A DNA stretch of 33,298 bases from positions 1 through 33,298 of the IMG/VR virus record IMGVR_UViG_3300044641_001504; one strand, given 5' to 3'. The notes under the pieces were generated by a model. It was not told where the DNA came from and did no database searches. It saw nothing but the letters and a program-made list of their open reading frames with translations. Shown here piece by piece: positions 1-6,811 of this stretch. The first letter of the stretch is position 1, and every line of letters begins with the position of its first letter. The position numbers were made by a program, and so were the translations under genes. Source of the DNA: a virus.

Positions 1-655
1 TAAGAAGATTACCCATACCGCTTCCTTCGCGAGTATAGTCTTTCTGATTAAAATCACCGCAGAAGATAACACGACATCCTTCGCCAACGCGAGTCATTAC
101 CGTATGGATTTCGTGATCCGATAGATTCTGACACTCGTCAATGATAATGATGTTATCGCGGAACGTTGTACCACGTAGGAACGATGTTGTATCAAAGTGA
201 ATATATCCGTTCTGCTTCATCGTCTCATATGATTTATCACAGAGCTCCGAAATGATACCTTGATATGGGCCTTCGTATGCAGCAGCTTTATCTTTTGCTG
301 AGCCTGGTAAAAATCCCATATCTCTAGTAGGCACAACGCTGCGCAGGATCATGATGGGCTTTGGTCCATCACCATTAAGCATAGCGTTCAGAGCAAGATA
401 CATTGCTAAGAATGTCTTACCTGTTCCGGCACAACCGTGAAGAATGAGATTTTTATCGTTGTCAAATGCTTCAACGACTAATCGCTGGGCAGCAGTTTTA
501 GGGACTACGCGACGAAGAATAGGGACAGCAGGTTGTCGATAACCTGTGGACTTTATCTTCTTTTTTGTTTTTCGTTCTTTTCTTGTCAAATACTTACTGG
601 CTTCAGCTTCAAGGAATTGTTCGTCGATGATTGCAGCTACCGATTGAGGTATCAT
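1..655 (-). CDS. phoH: PhoH-like ATPase (3' part cut off by window start)
   Basis: The first 218 codons of a PhoH-family P-loop ATPase can be read; the C-terminus lies outside the window. The Walker A motif GCAGTGKT is at residues 74-81 and the Walker B stretch IIIDECQ at about 170-176, followed by the sensor-like region FCGDFNQ. PhoH proteins are common in T4-like marine phages. They are ATPases with nucleic-acid links whose exact role in infection is unsettled. The ATG at 655 has GGAG five bases upstream. The first 70 residues are basic and precede the ATPase core, as in phage homologues. It is the last gene of the leftward unit seen here. The family call is secure, the cellular role is not. 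Confidence 0.93.
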   Translation of the reverse strand, partial: MIPQSVAAIIDEQFLEAEASKYLTRKERKTKKKIKSTGYRQPAVPILRRVVPKTAAQRLVVEAFDNDKNLILHGCAGTGKTFLAMYLALNAMLNGDGPKPIMILRSVVPTRDMGFLPGSAKDKAAAYEGPYQGIISELCDKSYETMKQNGYIHFDTTSFLRGTTFRDNIIIIDECQNLSDHEIHTVMTRVGEGCRVIFCGDFNQKDYTREGSGMGNLL

Positions 656-732
656 GTCTGCTCCGCTGTTGTTATAATTTGTTATAGGGAACATAACGAA
701 ATATGAACGAGTTACTGGTCGCGTGGTCCTCC

Positions 733-966
733 TTAGAATGTGTTGACTGTTGAGCGTGGATGGCGTTTCTTAATCGTCTTAAGAATGTCGCGGAAGCCCG
801 AGTCCGGCTTATTTTTGCCAGACGAAACGCCGCTAACGATAAGGGGTGCACCAATTTCTTGACGAATGTGTGTATTTTCCTCCAGATAGATTTCCATCTG
901 GGAGATTGTCATGAACTCATCAAAGACTTCGTCGGTCTTTGTGTTGACGAAAGTGTACCTTGGCAT
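733..966 (-). CDS. Small conserved phage protein, FmdB-like N-terminus
   Basis: A 77-residue protein beginning MPRYTFVNTKTDEVF, which resembles the start of FmdB-type regulators and a small protein common in T4-like phages. The cysteines that bind zinc in true FmdB ribbons are absent, so no metal-binding role can be claimed. The C-terminal half has a basic segment (DILKTIKKRHP). It starts just after thyX stops, with AGGA about 13 bases upstream of the ATG, a rather long spacing. Function unknown. Confidence 0.75.
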   Translation of the reverse strand: MPRYTFVNTKTDEVFDEFMTISQMEIYLEENTHIRQEIGAPLIVSGVSSGKNKPDSGFRDILKTIKKRHPRSTVNTF

Positions 967-971
967 ACGAC

Positions 972-1649
972 TTATTTAGCTTCCTGTTGAAATACGTCTG
1001 AGAGCGATGGAAATACTTTTACGATTTCTTCCCAAGCTGCGAGCGCGAGCTCGCGATGCTCTTTCTGAGTAGAAATATCCATACGAACCTGACAGTAATG
1101 AATCCAGCTACGAAGAGATCCCTTCATGTACATACGAGACATTGTTAGCCCCTCGGGAAGAACAGCACGAGCCTGTTCCTTGGCGATACCATTTTGAATC
1201 GCCCAAACATATGCAATCCTAGCCTCATCTAGAACTGTAGCCTGATATTCTTCCCACTCATTCTGAAGAGATTCGTCGTCGGTCTCGACGCTATTCTGTC
1301 GATTCTTCGTATCCTGTAGGCGAGCTTCACGCATAACGAAACCCATATCCTTGGTAGGATCTGCGTAACGCTGACTAAACTCCTGAAAGCTGAATGATCG
1401 ATGACGAAGAACTTGACGCCCAATATCACGAGTGGTATTGATTTCCATCACCACATCGACCATCTCGAACGGCGACCAATGATTATGTTTCACGAGATAA
1501 CGAAGGAGCTTTGGAGCAGATTCGCTATTCATCTGATTAGATGGATTACTTACACGAGCAACATAAGCGATGAACTCATCAGCGGTCATGTTACCATCTT
1601 TAGTATTAATCCACGATTCAGTAACCGCAACAATTTCAGCAGTGTTCAT
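972..1649 (-). CDS. thyX: Flavin-dependent thymidylate synthase ThyX
   Basis: A 225-residue ThyX, the usual length. The signature RHRxxSxxxxSxRY is present as RHRSFSFQEFSQRY at residues 82-95. ThyX makes dTMP from dUMP using FAD, NADPH and methylene-tetrahydrofolate, and here it would supply thymidylate for phage replication. The substrate-binding end is also intact (ARAVLPEGLTMSRMYMKGSLRSW is partly recognisable around residues 160-182). The start at 1649 has GAGGA about 10 bases upstream. It sits between phoH and two small genes in a leftward operon. Identification is secure from the motif. Confidence 0.97.
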   Translation of the reverse strand: MNTAEIVAVTESWINTKDGNMTADEFIAYVARVSNPSNQMNSESAPKLLRYLVKHNHWSPFEMVDVVMEINTTRDIGRQVLRHRSFSFQEFSQRYADPTKDMGFVMREARLQDTKNRQNSVETDDESLQNEWEEYQATVLDEARIAYVWAIQNGIAKEQARAVLPEGLTMSRMYMKGSLRSWIHYCQVRMDISTQKEHRELALAAWEEIVKVFPSLSDVFQQEAK

Positions 1650-1663
1650 GATATATCAATTCC

Positions 1664-1882
1664 TCACTTGTTTTTCGTTTGATTATTCAGCTCGAGCAAC
1701 TTCAGTACCTGTCCAGATGTTTCTTCTACTTCCCACGCAACACCAGTAGAACCATAAATGAAAGTCGTCAAACTTCCGCCTGGAGTTTTTGACCATTCGT
1801 AGACTGCAAGGATACAGTCAGCCTTAATCCAAATAGGATCGCCCTTATATTGCTCAACGGTGTTTGTTAATTTTAAGAACAT
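1664..1882 (-). CDS. Small conserved protein, FlbD-like fold suspected
   Basis: A 72-residue protein if translation starts at the ATG at 1882, which overlaps the end of the preceding gene. A longer in-frame ATG at 1915 has no better ribosome site. The pattern MFLKLTNTV..GDPIWIKADCILAVYEW..TTFIYGSTGVAWEVEE resembles short beta-rich proteins of the FlbD type. No catalytic residues are apparent. The overlap suggests translational coupling with the gene upstream. Function unknown. Confidence 0.7.
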   Translation of the reverse strand: MFLKLTNTVEQYKGDPIWIKADCILAVYEWSKTPGGSLTTFIYGSTGVAWEVEETSGQVLKLLELNNQTKNK

Positions 1883-2409
1883 GTGAACCAATCTGGTACT
1901 GGCCGATTCGTCCATTTTGCGAATCGCGCCTTATGATTTATATAGTAAGCGCGATAGCCGTCTACAGGACTTTCGCGCTTACAATCTTCTGGCATCGCCT
2001 GAGGGAACTGAGTCAGTGGACCGAAGCTGATATTCCTCGGAGGCTTAGACAACAGATCAAACAGTTCGCCGCACTTGTGTTGTTTGCCATAACGATATGT
2101 GTATTCTTTCAGAAGAGCAGCAAGCAAACACACAGACCAGTTGTAGTTGTTGTTCGTTTGCATCGACCACTGAGTGCAAGGATGATTGACATGAGTCGCC
2201 TGATACAACGATTCATTACGCTCATCAGTCAGTGTCCATCGCTTGACATTGCGACCTGTTTTAGACTTACCCAAGACTTCAGCGCCATCGATGATACGAT
2301 GGGCCGAGGAAAGCATCTGTGCTTCCTCGAGGATCATCTTAACAACATGTTTATCACAGTGCTGTTGTGCAGCTGCGATTGGATCTTTATCAAGAATAAA
2401 ACGATTCAT
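1873..2409 (-). CDS. Conserved phage protein with CDKHVVKM motif
   Basis: A 178-residue protein beginning MNRFILDKDPIAAAQQHCDK. The CDKHVVKMILEEAQMLSSAHR region (residues about 18-38) is the hallmark of a family I recall from many phages, without a proven activity. The start at 2409 is chosen because GGAG lies seven bases upstream. An in-frame ATG six bases earlier would leave no room for the ribosome site. The start overlaps the previous stop (TAATG), and a strong promoter at 2449-2477 lies inside the previous gene. The many conserved Cys, His and Asp residues hint at an enzyme or metal protein, but I cannot name one. Confidence 0.8.
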   Translation of the reverse strand: MNRFILDKDPIAAAQQHCDKHVVKMILEEAQMLSSAHRIIDGAEVLGKSKTGRNVKRWTLTDERNESLYQATHVNHPCTQWSMQTNNNYNWSVCLLAALLKEYTYRYGKQHKCGELFDLLSKPPRNISFGPLTQFPQAMPEDCKRESPVDGYRAYYINHKARFAKWTNRPVPDWFTCS

Positions 2410-2645
2410 TACCATACTCCATAGTGCTGAACTAATCCAGCAACATATATTATAGTCACTACAACTTGAATTGTCAAGAGCGAATATTTACGCCACATCC
2501 ACCCAACAACAAACCAACCCAGATTTCCAACTAGGGAAAAGTAGATGTTCAGTGGGTAGATGTTCCATGCGGTAAGTCCGACCCCAATAATCAAGATGGC
2601 TGTCGAAATCCATTCCGTCCACAATTCTGTCGATTTGCTTACCAA
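2409..2645 (-). CDS. Small membrane protein (three helices predicted)
   Basis: A 78-residue hydrophobic protein with three likely membrane segments, about residues 13-30, 33-49 and 55-75. The start is uncertain. A TTG at 2645 has AGGAG ten bases upstream and overlaps the stop of the 49-residue gene before it (TTGGTAA), which suggests coupling. A GTG at 2693 is in frame but would cover most of that conserved neighbour. Similar short polytopic proteins occur in T4-like phages. The 3' end contains the promoter for the next gene. Function unknown. Confidence 0.65.
   Translation of the reverse strand: MVSKSTELWTEWISTAILIIGVGLTAWNIYPLNIYFSLVGNLGWFVVGWMWRKYSLLTIQVVVTIIYVAGLVQHYGVW
2449..2477 (-). 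promoter_or_regulatory. Sigma-70-type promoter inside a coding region
   Basis: Reading leftward: TTGACA (2477-2472), 17 bases, TATAAT (2454-2449). Both boxes match consensus exactly. It lies inside the 3' end of the membrane protein gene 2409-2645 and would drive the gene starting at 2409 and those after it. Confidence 0.85.
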
Positions 2646-2788
2646 TGTCGAATGACTCCTGCGATGATAAAGAAGTTTGTGATAACGTAACACAACACAA
2701 TAACAGTTCTGATGATTGCAACATTATCTGCTTCCCTATCATCGCTTCCGGATTTTTCTCCGAGAGATTTAGCCCACAGTCTCCACAT
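2639..2788 (-). CDS. Small conserved phage membrane protein, 49 aa
   Basis: A short gene encoding MWRLWAKSLGEKSG... and ending ...IAGVIRHW. Residues about 24-45 form one hydrophobic helix after a charged N-terminus rich in Lys, Glu and Asp. I recall very similar openings in small proteins of T4-like marine phages. It overlaps the gene before it by 20 bases and the one after it by a few bases. Together these give a compact overlapping block of tiny genes. Probably an inner-membrane protein of unknown role. Confidence 0.75.
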   Translation of the reverse strand: MWRLWAKSLGEKSGSDDREADNVAIIRTVIVLCYVITNFFIIAGVIRHW

Positions 2789-2870
2789 TCAATCTCTCGT
2801 TCCAATATTCAACTACATCAGCCCAAGTTTTTGGGTCATATCCCGCATCGATCATATCGATGTTGATCAT
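2769..2870 (-). CDS. Tiny hypothetical protein, 33 aa
   Basis: An ATG at 2870 opens a 33-codon frame beginning MINIDMIDAGYDPKTWADVV and ending ERLNVETVG. It is acidic, with a plausible amphipathic helix. It fills the space between two likely genes and overlaps the following 49-residue gene by 20 bases. The ribosome site is weak (only GAG within reach). It is a real gene judging by the tight packing, but very short. Confidence 0.5.
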   Translation of the reverse strand: MINIDMIDAGYDPKTWADVVEYWNERLNVETVG

Positions 2871-2880
2871 AATCTCGAGA

Positions 2881-3126
2881 TCACTGTTCATCGAAGAACT
2901 CCCTGGCTTCTTCATATGTCATGAAATACTTCAGAGTCTTCTTGATAGCTTTAGAATTTTTCTTAAATTGTTTAAGATCTTGTAACTCAAATTTCTTGAG
3001 CGTGTCCAAGTCGTCCAGCAATTTTTCGATATCTTCCTGAATTCTAATGTAAGAATCTTTTAGATTTTCTACAGTGATCTTATCGGCCACTTCGTGATCT
3101 AGATCGAGAGAAAAATTCAAGCTCAT
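2881..3126 (-). CDS. Conserved phage protein, charged helical, 81 aa
   Basis: An 81-residue, highly charged, probably all-helical protein. The N-terminus MSLNFSLDLDHEVADKITV and the end TLKYFMTYEEAREFF resemble a protein widespread in T4-like phages. A coiled-coil-like region with Leu, Ile and Lys repeats runs from about residue 20 to 60. The start has GGAG about eight bases upstream, located inside the 3' end of the previous gene, with an ATGA overlap. Function unknown. Confidence 0.75.
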   Translation of the reverse strand: MSLNFSLDLDHEVADKITVENLKDSYIRIQEDIEKLLDDLDTLKKFELQDLKQFKKNSKAIKKTLKYFMTYEEAREFFDEQ

Positions 3127-3272
3127 TTAACTTCTCCTTCAGTTTCTAACTGTTTGATGCGGATTCTTAGTTCTTCGTTTTCTTTTTCTAATCTAGAAAT
3201 ATCAAGAATGAATTTCGCGATTTCTTTTTCCAGACTATCAAGCATTTGTGTGTATGAATCTTTCAGTCTCAT
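3123..3272 (-). CDS. Small coiled-coil protein, 49 aa
   Basis: A 49-codon gene beginning MRLKDSYTQMLDSLEKEIAK and ending QLETEGEVK. Leucine and isoleucine recur at heptad spacing over residues about 5-42, which predicts one coiled coil. Its start overlaps the stop of 3269-3478 and its stop overlaps the next start (ATGA), so the three genes are translationally coupled. Role unknown. Confidence 0.65.
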   Translation of the reverse strand: MRLKDSYTQMLDSLEKEIAKFILDISRLEKENEELRIRIKQLETEGEVK

Positions 3273-3478
3273 GAAATAATATCCACAACACGATTGCTCT
3301 GTTCACTCACTATACGCACCCGAGCTTGGCGGCTTTCTCCAGAAAATCTATTCTTGAGTTGAAACGCGCGAGGTGCGTATATTTGAGCGTCGTTCTGAAC
3401 GGATCCTTCTGCATTAGTCCAATTTTGGATAACAGAAGGGCCATTCAATATCATATATTCGATTCTCACAGTATCCAT
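3269..3478 (-). CDS. Hypothetical protein, 69 aa
   Basis: A 69-residue protein starting MDTVRIEYMILNGPSVIQNW. It has no membrane segment, a basic C-terminal half (several Arg) and beta-type alternation near the end (ARVRIVSEQSNRVVDII). It overlaps the next gene by an ATGA. I do not recognise the family. Confidence 0.65.
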   Translation of the reverse strand: MDTVRIEYMILNGPSVIQNWTNAEGSVQNDAQIYAPRAFQLKNRFSGESRQARVRIVSEQSNRVVDIIS

Positions 3479-3493
3479 CTTATTTAAACTCCA

Positions 3494-3679
3494 TCACTTA
3501 TCCTCGCGATGATATTTTGCCCTGTCTCTAATAGACATACCTATACCCCACGTCACGATCATCAGCAATCCTACGACGATCATCTCTTGACCAACAAGCA
3601 GCAGTAGAATCCAAAATATGAACACAGCCAACATGATTGCGATCATACCATATGAAAATGCTATAAGGTGTTCTTTCAT
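3494..3679 (-). CDS. Small membrane protein with two helices
   Basis: A 61-residue protein with two strong hydrophobic segments, about residues 8-28 and 32-50, and a charged C-terminal tail (RDRAKYHREDK) that should be cytoplasmic. No lytic or transport signature is visible. It sits among other tiny hypothetical genes. Confidence 0.65.
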   Translation of the reverse strand: MKEHLIAFSYGMIAIMLAVFIFWILLLLVGQEMIVVGLLMIVTWGIGMSIRDRAKYHREDK

Positions 3680-3692
3680 TACTTATCCGTCA

Positions 3693-3872
3693 TCAATGAG
3701 CAGTAGCCTTAGCACCGTATAGAAAATCTTCAATTTCCATACAAGCATCTGTTAATACATCTAACAACCTTGCTTCAGCTTCATCCTTAGGATCCATGTA
3801 CTTATAGATAGCGTCGAGCAAAAGCGTGTTCAGTTCTTTAAGATTGTTCATTTCAAACTTCTCTTCTTTCAT
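3693..3872 (-). CDS. Small acidic hypothetical protein, 59 aa
   Basis: A 59-codon frame from ATG 3872, which overlaps the previous stop. An in-frame ATG at 3851 with AGAAGAG upstream is an alternative giving 52 residues. The product is acidic and helical (LLLDAIYKYMDPKDEAEARL, then DACMEIEDFLYG). No recognised domain. It fills an otherwise empty 170-base gap between credible genes. Confidence 0.6.
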   Translation of the reverse strand: MKEEKFEMNNLKELNTLLLDAIYKYMDPKDEAEARLLDVLTDACMEIEDFLYGAKATAH

Positions 3873-4090
3873 GATAATTTTTGCGGTGATAGAAGAGCAG
3901 GAATTTCCTCTTCCATTTCTGTTTCCCAGTGTCGGCAGTAAAAATGCTCACCATACGAATCGATGAGCTTCTGAGGATAACCCTGCTCAACAAGCCACTC
4001 ATGAATATTCTCCGGAGCAGGATTAGGAACTGGCTTCGGAAACCCAAACTTCCAACCAGAAGGCGGATCAATTATGCGCACCTTAGTCAT
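3869..4090 (-). CDS. Conserved phage protein with PPSGW motif, 73 aa
   Basis: A 73-residue protein starting MTKVRIIDPPSGWKFGFPKP and containing HEWLVEQGYPQKLIDSYGEHF, then YCRHWE. I recall this pattern from T4-like phage proteins of unknown function. The start at 4090 has GGAG eight bases upstream and shares one base with the upstream stop (TGATG). His and Cys in EHFYCRHWE could bind a metal, but that is a guess. Confidence 0.78.
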   Translation of the reverse strand: MTKVRIIDPPSGWKFGFPKPVPNPAPENIHEWLVEQGYPQKLIDSYGEHFYCRHWETEMEEEIPALLSPQKLS

Positions 4091-4473
4091 CACTTACACT
4101 CCCGAATATGTTTGCAGTCTTTACGGAAACCAAAGCCAACGCAAGTGCAGCTCCATTGAGTGCTATCGCGAGTGACAGTGTATGTAGTTCCAGGCTTTGA
4201 ACCTTGAACGATGAACGTCTCGGATCGAGCGATAGCTTTCTCGCTCTCGCGCGCAAGACTAATATCAAGCCCAACAATACGATCACGATCGATCACACGA
4301 AACGGAAACTGCGAATCACCAGTCGAGATGCATATAGCATCACTGGCGATCCACTTAGGATTAGGAAGAATCTGGCCTGTATATTCATTAATAGGATTGA
4401 TTACGCCCGATGCAAACACAGCAGCATTACGGGCGTCACGAACACGAATGGTAACCACTTCGCCTACATTCAT
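4090..4473 (-). CDS. SWIM zinc-finger-like protein
   Basis: A 127-residue protein whose C-terminus holds CTCVGFGFRKDCKH, a CxC...CxH arrangement typical of a SWIM zinc finger (about residues 108-121). SWIM domains bind nucleic acid or protein partners. The N-terminal 90 residues are beta-rich and unassigned. The ATG at 4473 is preferred over a TTG two codons earlier because AGGAG lies seven bases before it. The promoter at 4497-4525 directly precedes it, making this the first gene of its transcription unit. Confidence 0.8.
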   Translation of the reverse strand: MNVGEVVTIRVRDARNAAVFASGVINPINEYTGQILPNPKWIASDAICISTGDSQFPFRVIDRDRIVGLDISLARESEKAIARSETFIVQGSKPGTTYTVTRDSTQWSCTCVGFGFRKDCKHIRECK

Positions 4474-4496
4474 ACCCAATCTCCTATCTATGACTT

Positions 4497-4525
4497 ATTA
4501 TAGCTCACTCGGAGCTAGTTGTCAA
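4497..4525 (-). promoter_or_regulatory. Sigma-70-type promoter
   Basis: TTGACA (4525-4520), 17 bases, TATAAT (4502-4497), both perfect on the minus strand. It overlaps the 3' end of the gene at 4505-4843 and drives the SWIM protein gene starting at 4473. Confidence 0.9.
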
Positions 4526-4843
4526 GTCAATAGCATCATGCTCGTACAAGAACATCAAACAGCACATAGCATGGGCTAAATGATTCTTACCGGTTTCGGG
4601 ATCATTCTCCTCGCCAGTTTTCCAAGCCCACAAATGACGCTGAAGTGCGTCAAAATAACGCCTCTTGGCGTCTGGTACTTGTTTCCAATTATCACGTTCA
4701 TACTTCTTAGCGCCCAGAGTGAGAACATCTACTGTAGCAATCAGCGCATGCGCAGGAAGCAATCCAAACTCTAGCTTATCGCCATCAAATTTCCTTCCAC
4801 CAGTCGTGGCTATTTGCGACATTTTTACTGCATCATCACTCAA
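4505..4843 (-). CDS. DUF5664 / MazZ-like dNTP diphosphohydrolase domain
   Basis: A 112-residue protein with the pattern GGRKFDGDKLEFGLLPAHAL, then LTLGAKKYERDNWK and RHLWAWKTGEENDPETGKNHLAHAMCCLMFL. This matches the DUF5664 family (dATP/dGTP diphosphohydrolase N-terminal), an all-helical MazG-type fold. Glu and Asp in the GEENDPETG segment and His in NHLAHA are plausible metal ligands. Relatives include MazZ of 2-aminoadenine phages, but no PurZ or DatZ is visible here, so a general pool-cleaning role is more likely. The start is TTG 4843, with GGAG seven bases upstream and overlap with the upstream stop. Confidence 0.82.
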   Translation of the reverse strand: MSDDAVKMSQIATTGGRKFDGDKLEFGLLPAHALIATVDVLTLGAKKYERDNWKQVPDAKRRYFDALQRHLWAWKTGEENDPETGKNHLAHAMCCLMFLYEHDAIDLTTSSE

Positions 4844-5070
4844 ATCAAATTCTCCATATTAGATCGTTCTACCAATTCATCTGCTATCCGATAGAAATAT
4901 TCCGCCATGTACTTAGAACCATGAGCGTTCTCCCATGTTGTTAAGATGAGATCAAATACAGTAGACGTGACGTATCTAGCGTTGTCGCCAGGCGTTCCGC
5001 AGTCTACCGTATCCATAGTCTTGAATATGAAAGCGAGAAAGTCTTTCTTAATTCGTTCTTCATCTGTCAT
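4840..5070 (-). CDS. Hypothetical protein, 76 aa
   Basis: A 76-residue protein, probably helical, with one stretch of aromatic residues (YMAEYFYRIADELVER) near the C-terminus. It is coupled on both sides: its start overlaps the upstream stop (ATGA) and its stop overlaps the TTG start of the DUF5664 gene. No family recognised. Confidence 0.65.
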   Translation of the reverse strand: MTDEERIKKDFLAFIFKTMDTVDCGTPGDNARYVTSTVFDLILTTWENAHGSKYMAEYFYRIADELVERSNMENLI

Positions 5071-5279
5071 ACTGGCATACCAGCTTCAGATAGCATCCGT
5101 TCAATTATTTTGCGGAACTCTTCGGGACTTTCCAAAAGATAAGCCTGACGGATCTTATATAGATGCTTGTTTATTTCGTCATTAGGAACAACTGTGAATT
5201 TACCACGACCTTCGATTTCATCGATCAGCTCACCGTCATCAAATTCTCTAAGATCAACTTCAACATTCACGTATGTCAT
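5067..5279 (-). CDS. Hypothetical phage protein, acidic, 70 aa
   Basis: A 70-residue protein beginning MTYVNVEVDLREFDDGELID. A beta strand followed by acidic helices is predicted. The opening is reminiscent of small T4-like phage proteins of the form NVEVDL.EF.DEELI. A clear GGAG is eight bases before the ATG. It overlaps the next gene. Function unknown. Confidence 0.68.
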   Translation of the reverse strand: MTYVNVEVDLREFDDGELIDEIEGRGKFTVVPNDEINKHLYKIRQAYLLESPEEFRKIIERMLSEAGMPV

Positions 5280-5295
5280 CGCACAATCTCCTATA

Positions 5296-5781
5296 CTATT
5301 CCGCTTCTCTCAGCGCGTCTTCTTCCCACTCAGCCATAGTCTCACTGATAGAGAAAGTCGTGTCAATATCAACAGGAATGTTTTCCGTAACCCATATTGA
5401 ATCGCCTTCGATATCGTAGAATTCTTCTATTCCATCAACATATTTACCGCAGAAATTCACGCCGCACTCATAGAAATATGCTTCGACGGTAAATCCAAGC
5501 GACTCGAGATGCTTATAGAATCCGATAGGAGGAGACCATGCAGAATCGAACCATAGATTTAGCGGACCCGATCCTTCGTCGAGATTATCAATCGCAGAGC
5601 TACACTCTACGTCCCATTTCGTACCCCAATTCTCAGAGCACCAACCGTGTTCCCACTCGCCATTAGGCGGAGGCATGAACGTATCCATAGGATTCTTATC
5701 GACGAACGCTTGTGCGAGACGCCTAAGTTCGACTGGATTCTCGTGAATGATCGTTGTATTGTTCTGGCACCAATTAGGCAT
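5296..5781 (-). CDS. DUF1281 / Api92-like protein
   Basis: A 161-residue protein starting MPNWCQNNTTI, with SENWGTKWDV and DSAWSPPIGFYKHL further on. These are the landmarks of the DUF1281 (Api92-like, ferredoxin-like fold) family, found in many phages and plasmids. Conserved Trp and Cys residues are present, and no catalytic role is established. The usual length is 140-200 residues, so the gene looks complete. GGAG lies eight bases before the ATG. Confidence 0.88.
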   Translation of the reverse strand: MPNWCQNNTTIIHENPVELRRLAQAFVDKNPMDTFMPPPNGEWEHGWCSENWGTKWDVECSSAIDNLDEGSGPLNLWFDSAWSPPIGFYKHLESLGFTVEAYFYECGVNFCGKYVDGIEEFYDIEGDSIWVTENIPVDIDTTFSISETMAEWEEDALREAE

Positions 5782-5795
5782 TTGATGATCTCCGA

Positions 5796-6035
5796 TTAAG
5801 CGACTTCGAGCATTTCATTGTGAACCATACGGCAGTAATCAAACGCGACGTCTGCGGCCTGTCTGATATCGCGCACATCATAGTCCGTGATCGTATCAAT
5901 GTTACGATATCCGCGTTCGCCGCGAAGCTCAAAGATATTGAACGTTGCGGAACCGTTCCAGGCGATAGTAAAGCCTAAGTTCTCATCGGTGTGAACGATA
6001 TAGCCATAATTCTCGAGGATTTCATGAACAGTCAT
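5796..6035 (-). CDS. Hypothetical protein, 79 aa
   Basis: The ATG at 6035 follows AAGGGA at proper distance and lies about 20 bases after the -10 box of the promoter at 6061-6089. An in-frame frame opening further upstream would have to start inside that promoter, so it is rejected. The product (MTVHEILENYGYIVHTDENL...) is a mixed alpha/beta protein with a His-rich C-terminal helix. It is the first gene of its unit. Confidence 0.7.
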   Translation of the reverse strand: MTVHEILENYGYIVHTDENLGFTIAWNGSATFNIFELRGERGYRNIDTITDYDVRDIRQAADVAFDYCRMVHNEMLEVA

Positions 6036-6060
6036 TGGATTTCCCTTCATCATATATTTC

Positions 6061-6089
6061 ATTGTAGCTGGCTTGGGGACGATTGTCAA
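6061..6089 (-). promoter_or_regulatory. Sigma-70-type promoter
   Basis: TTGACA (6089-6084), 17 bases, TACAAT (6066-6061) on the minus strand. It drives the gene starting at 6035 and the run leftward from it. Its -35 box overlaps the stop region of 6086-6289. Confidence 0.88.
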
Positions 6090-6289
6090 GTGGAAGATTG
6101 ACCTTGAAGCTTGAGCGTGAGATTAGCTAGATAACGCCCACAATCCTTATCAGCCATAGCTGCGACTAAGAGTGTATCGGGCGAGGTTTTGGTGATACGG
6201 CTTATGTGCTTAAGAACACCATCTAGCTGGGAATATTCGAGCTCCGGATAACGCATCAAGAAACCCTGCATCCTGCTTGCTAAGCGCAT
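6086..6289 (-). CDS. Hypothetical protein, 67 aa
   Basis: The ATG at 6289 has AGGGG eight bases upstream and overlaps the end of the preceding gene. Longer in-frame starts would cover 60 bases of that gene. The product starts MRLASRMQGFLMRYPELEYS and is helical and basic in places. Family unknown. Confidence 0.62.
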   Translation of the reverse strand: MRLASRMQGFLMRYPELEYSQLDGVLKHISRITKTSPDTLLVAAMADKDCGRYLANLTLKLQGQSST

Positions 6290-6477
6290 GTGAAAATCCC
6301 CTGTTTCTTCGGAGTATTGCGTACTGCGTGCGGCCAAGCGTTACGGAGAAGCTCTTCTTGCAACCAAGAAACCTTATCCCTGAATGCTTGAGCTAGACGA
6401 TAATCTTTATATCCCATAGCCAAGCTATAGTTTTCTTCCATAAGAGTAAGAGCGATACGGATTTGTTCAGAAGTCAT
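6280..6477 (-). CDS. Small helical protein, 65 aa
   Basis: A 65-residue protein that starts MTSEQIRIALTLMEENYSLA. The segment DYRLAQAFRDKVSWLQEELL resembles a UVR-like helical hairpin, which usually mediates protein contacts, but the match is loose. The end is basic. It overlaps the next gene. Confidence 0.62.
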   Translation of the reverse strand: MTSEQIRIALTLMEENYSLAMGYKDYRLAQAFRDKVSWLQEELLRNAWPHAVRNTPKKQGIFTCA

Positions 6478-6489
6478 GGTCTATTCCTT

Positions 6490-6696
6490 TTACGATTGAA
6501 GCTGAAACGTGAATTCTTCGCCGTCTCCGTCGACATAAGAAATCCTCGATCCGTCCAGGACAAGAACGTATGTATCAGTATTGCTAATCATCGGATTGTC
6601 TGACATAACTCCAGCGAAGCTATCGTAGTCGTACTTATCGAAGGGCTCGAACGTGGACGTAGCAACGAGGCGGAGAACTTGGGCTTCAGTGATCAT
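6490..6696 (-). CDS. Hypothetical protein, 68 aa
   Basis: The ATG at 6696 is preceded by AAAAGGA at good distance and follows the promoter at 6724-6752 by about 28 bases. The product begins MITEAQVLRLVATSTFEPFD and ends in beta-type sequence (YVDGDGEEFTFQLQ). It is acidic. Family not recognised. Confidence 0.65.
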   Translation of the reverse strand: MITEAQVLRLVATSTFEPFDKYDYDSFAGVMSDNPMISNTDTYVLVLDGSRISYVDGDGEEFTFQLQS

Positions 6697-6723
6697 TTCG
6701 TTTCCTTTTATCATCATATATTG

Positions 6724-6752
6724 ATTATAGCGCGAAAAGAGCTGATTGTCAA
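6724..6752 (-). promoter_or_regulatory. Sigma-70-type promoter
   Basis: TTGACA (6752-6747), 17 bases, TATAAT (6729-6724), perfect on the minus strand. It lies directly behind a terminator hairpin for the unit upstream and starts a new transcription unit at 6696. Confidence 0.9.
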
Positions 6753-6758
6753 GGGTAG

Positions 6759-6795
6759 CAAAAACAGTGACTTAGGGATAAATCACTGTTTTTGT
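6759..6795 (-). terminator. Rho-independent terminator
   Basis: On the minus strand an AAAAACAGTGA arm pairs with TCACTGTTTTT around a 12-base loop, and the second arm ends in a run of five T. It lies 20 bases after the stop of the gene at 6812-7105 and just before the next promoter. This is a clean terminator-promoter junction. Confidence 0.82.
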
Positions 6796-6811
6796 TAGGA
6801 AAACTTTTTTT

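Noticed and set aside
2488-2805. 105-codon minus-strand frame overlapping the small genes at 2409-2870
   Set aside because: It conflicts with the conserved 49-codon frame and the membrane protein, has poor protein-like composition in its second half, and lacks a good ribosome site.
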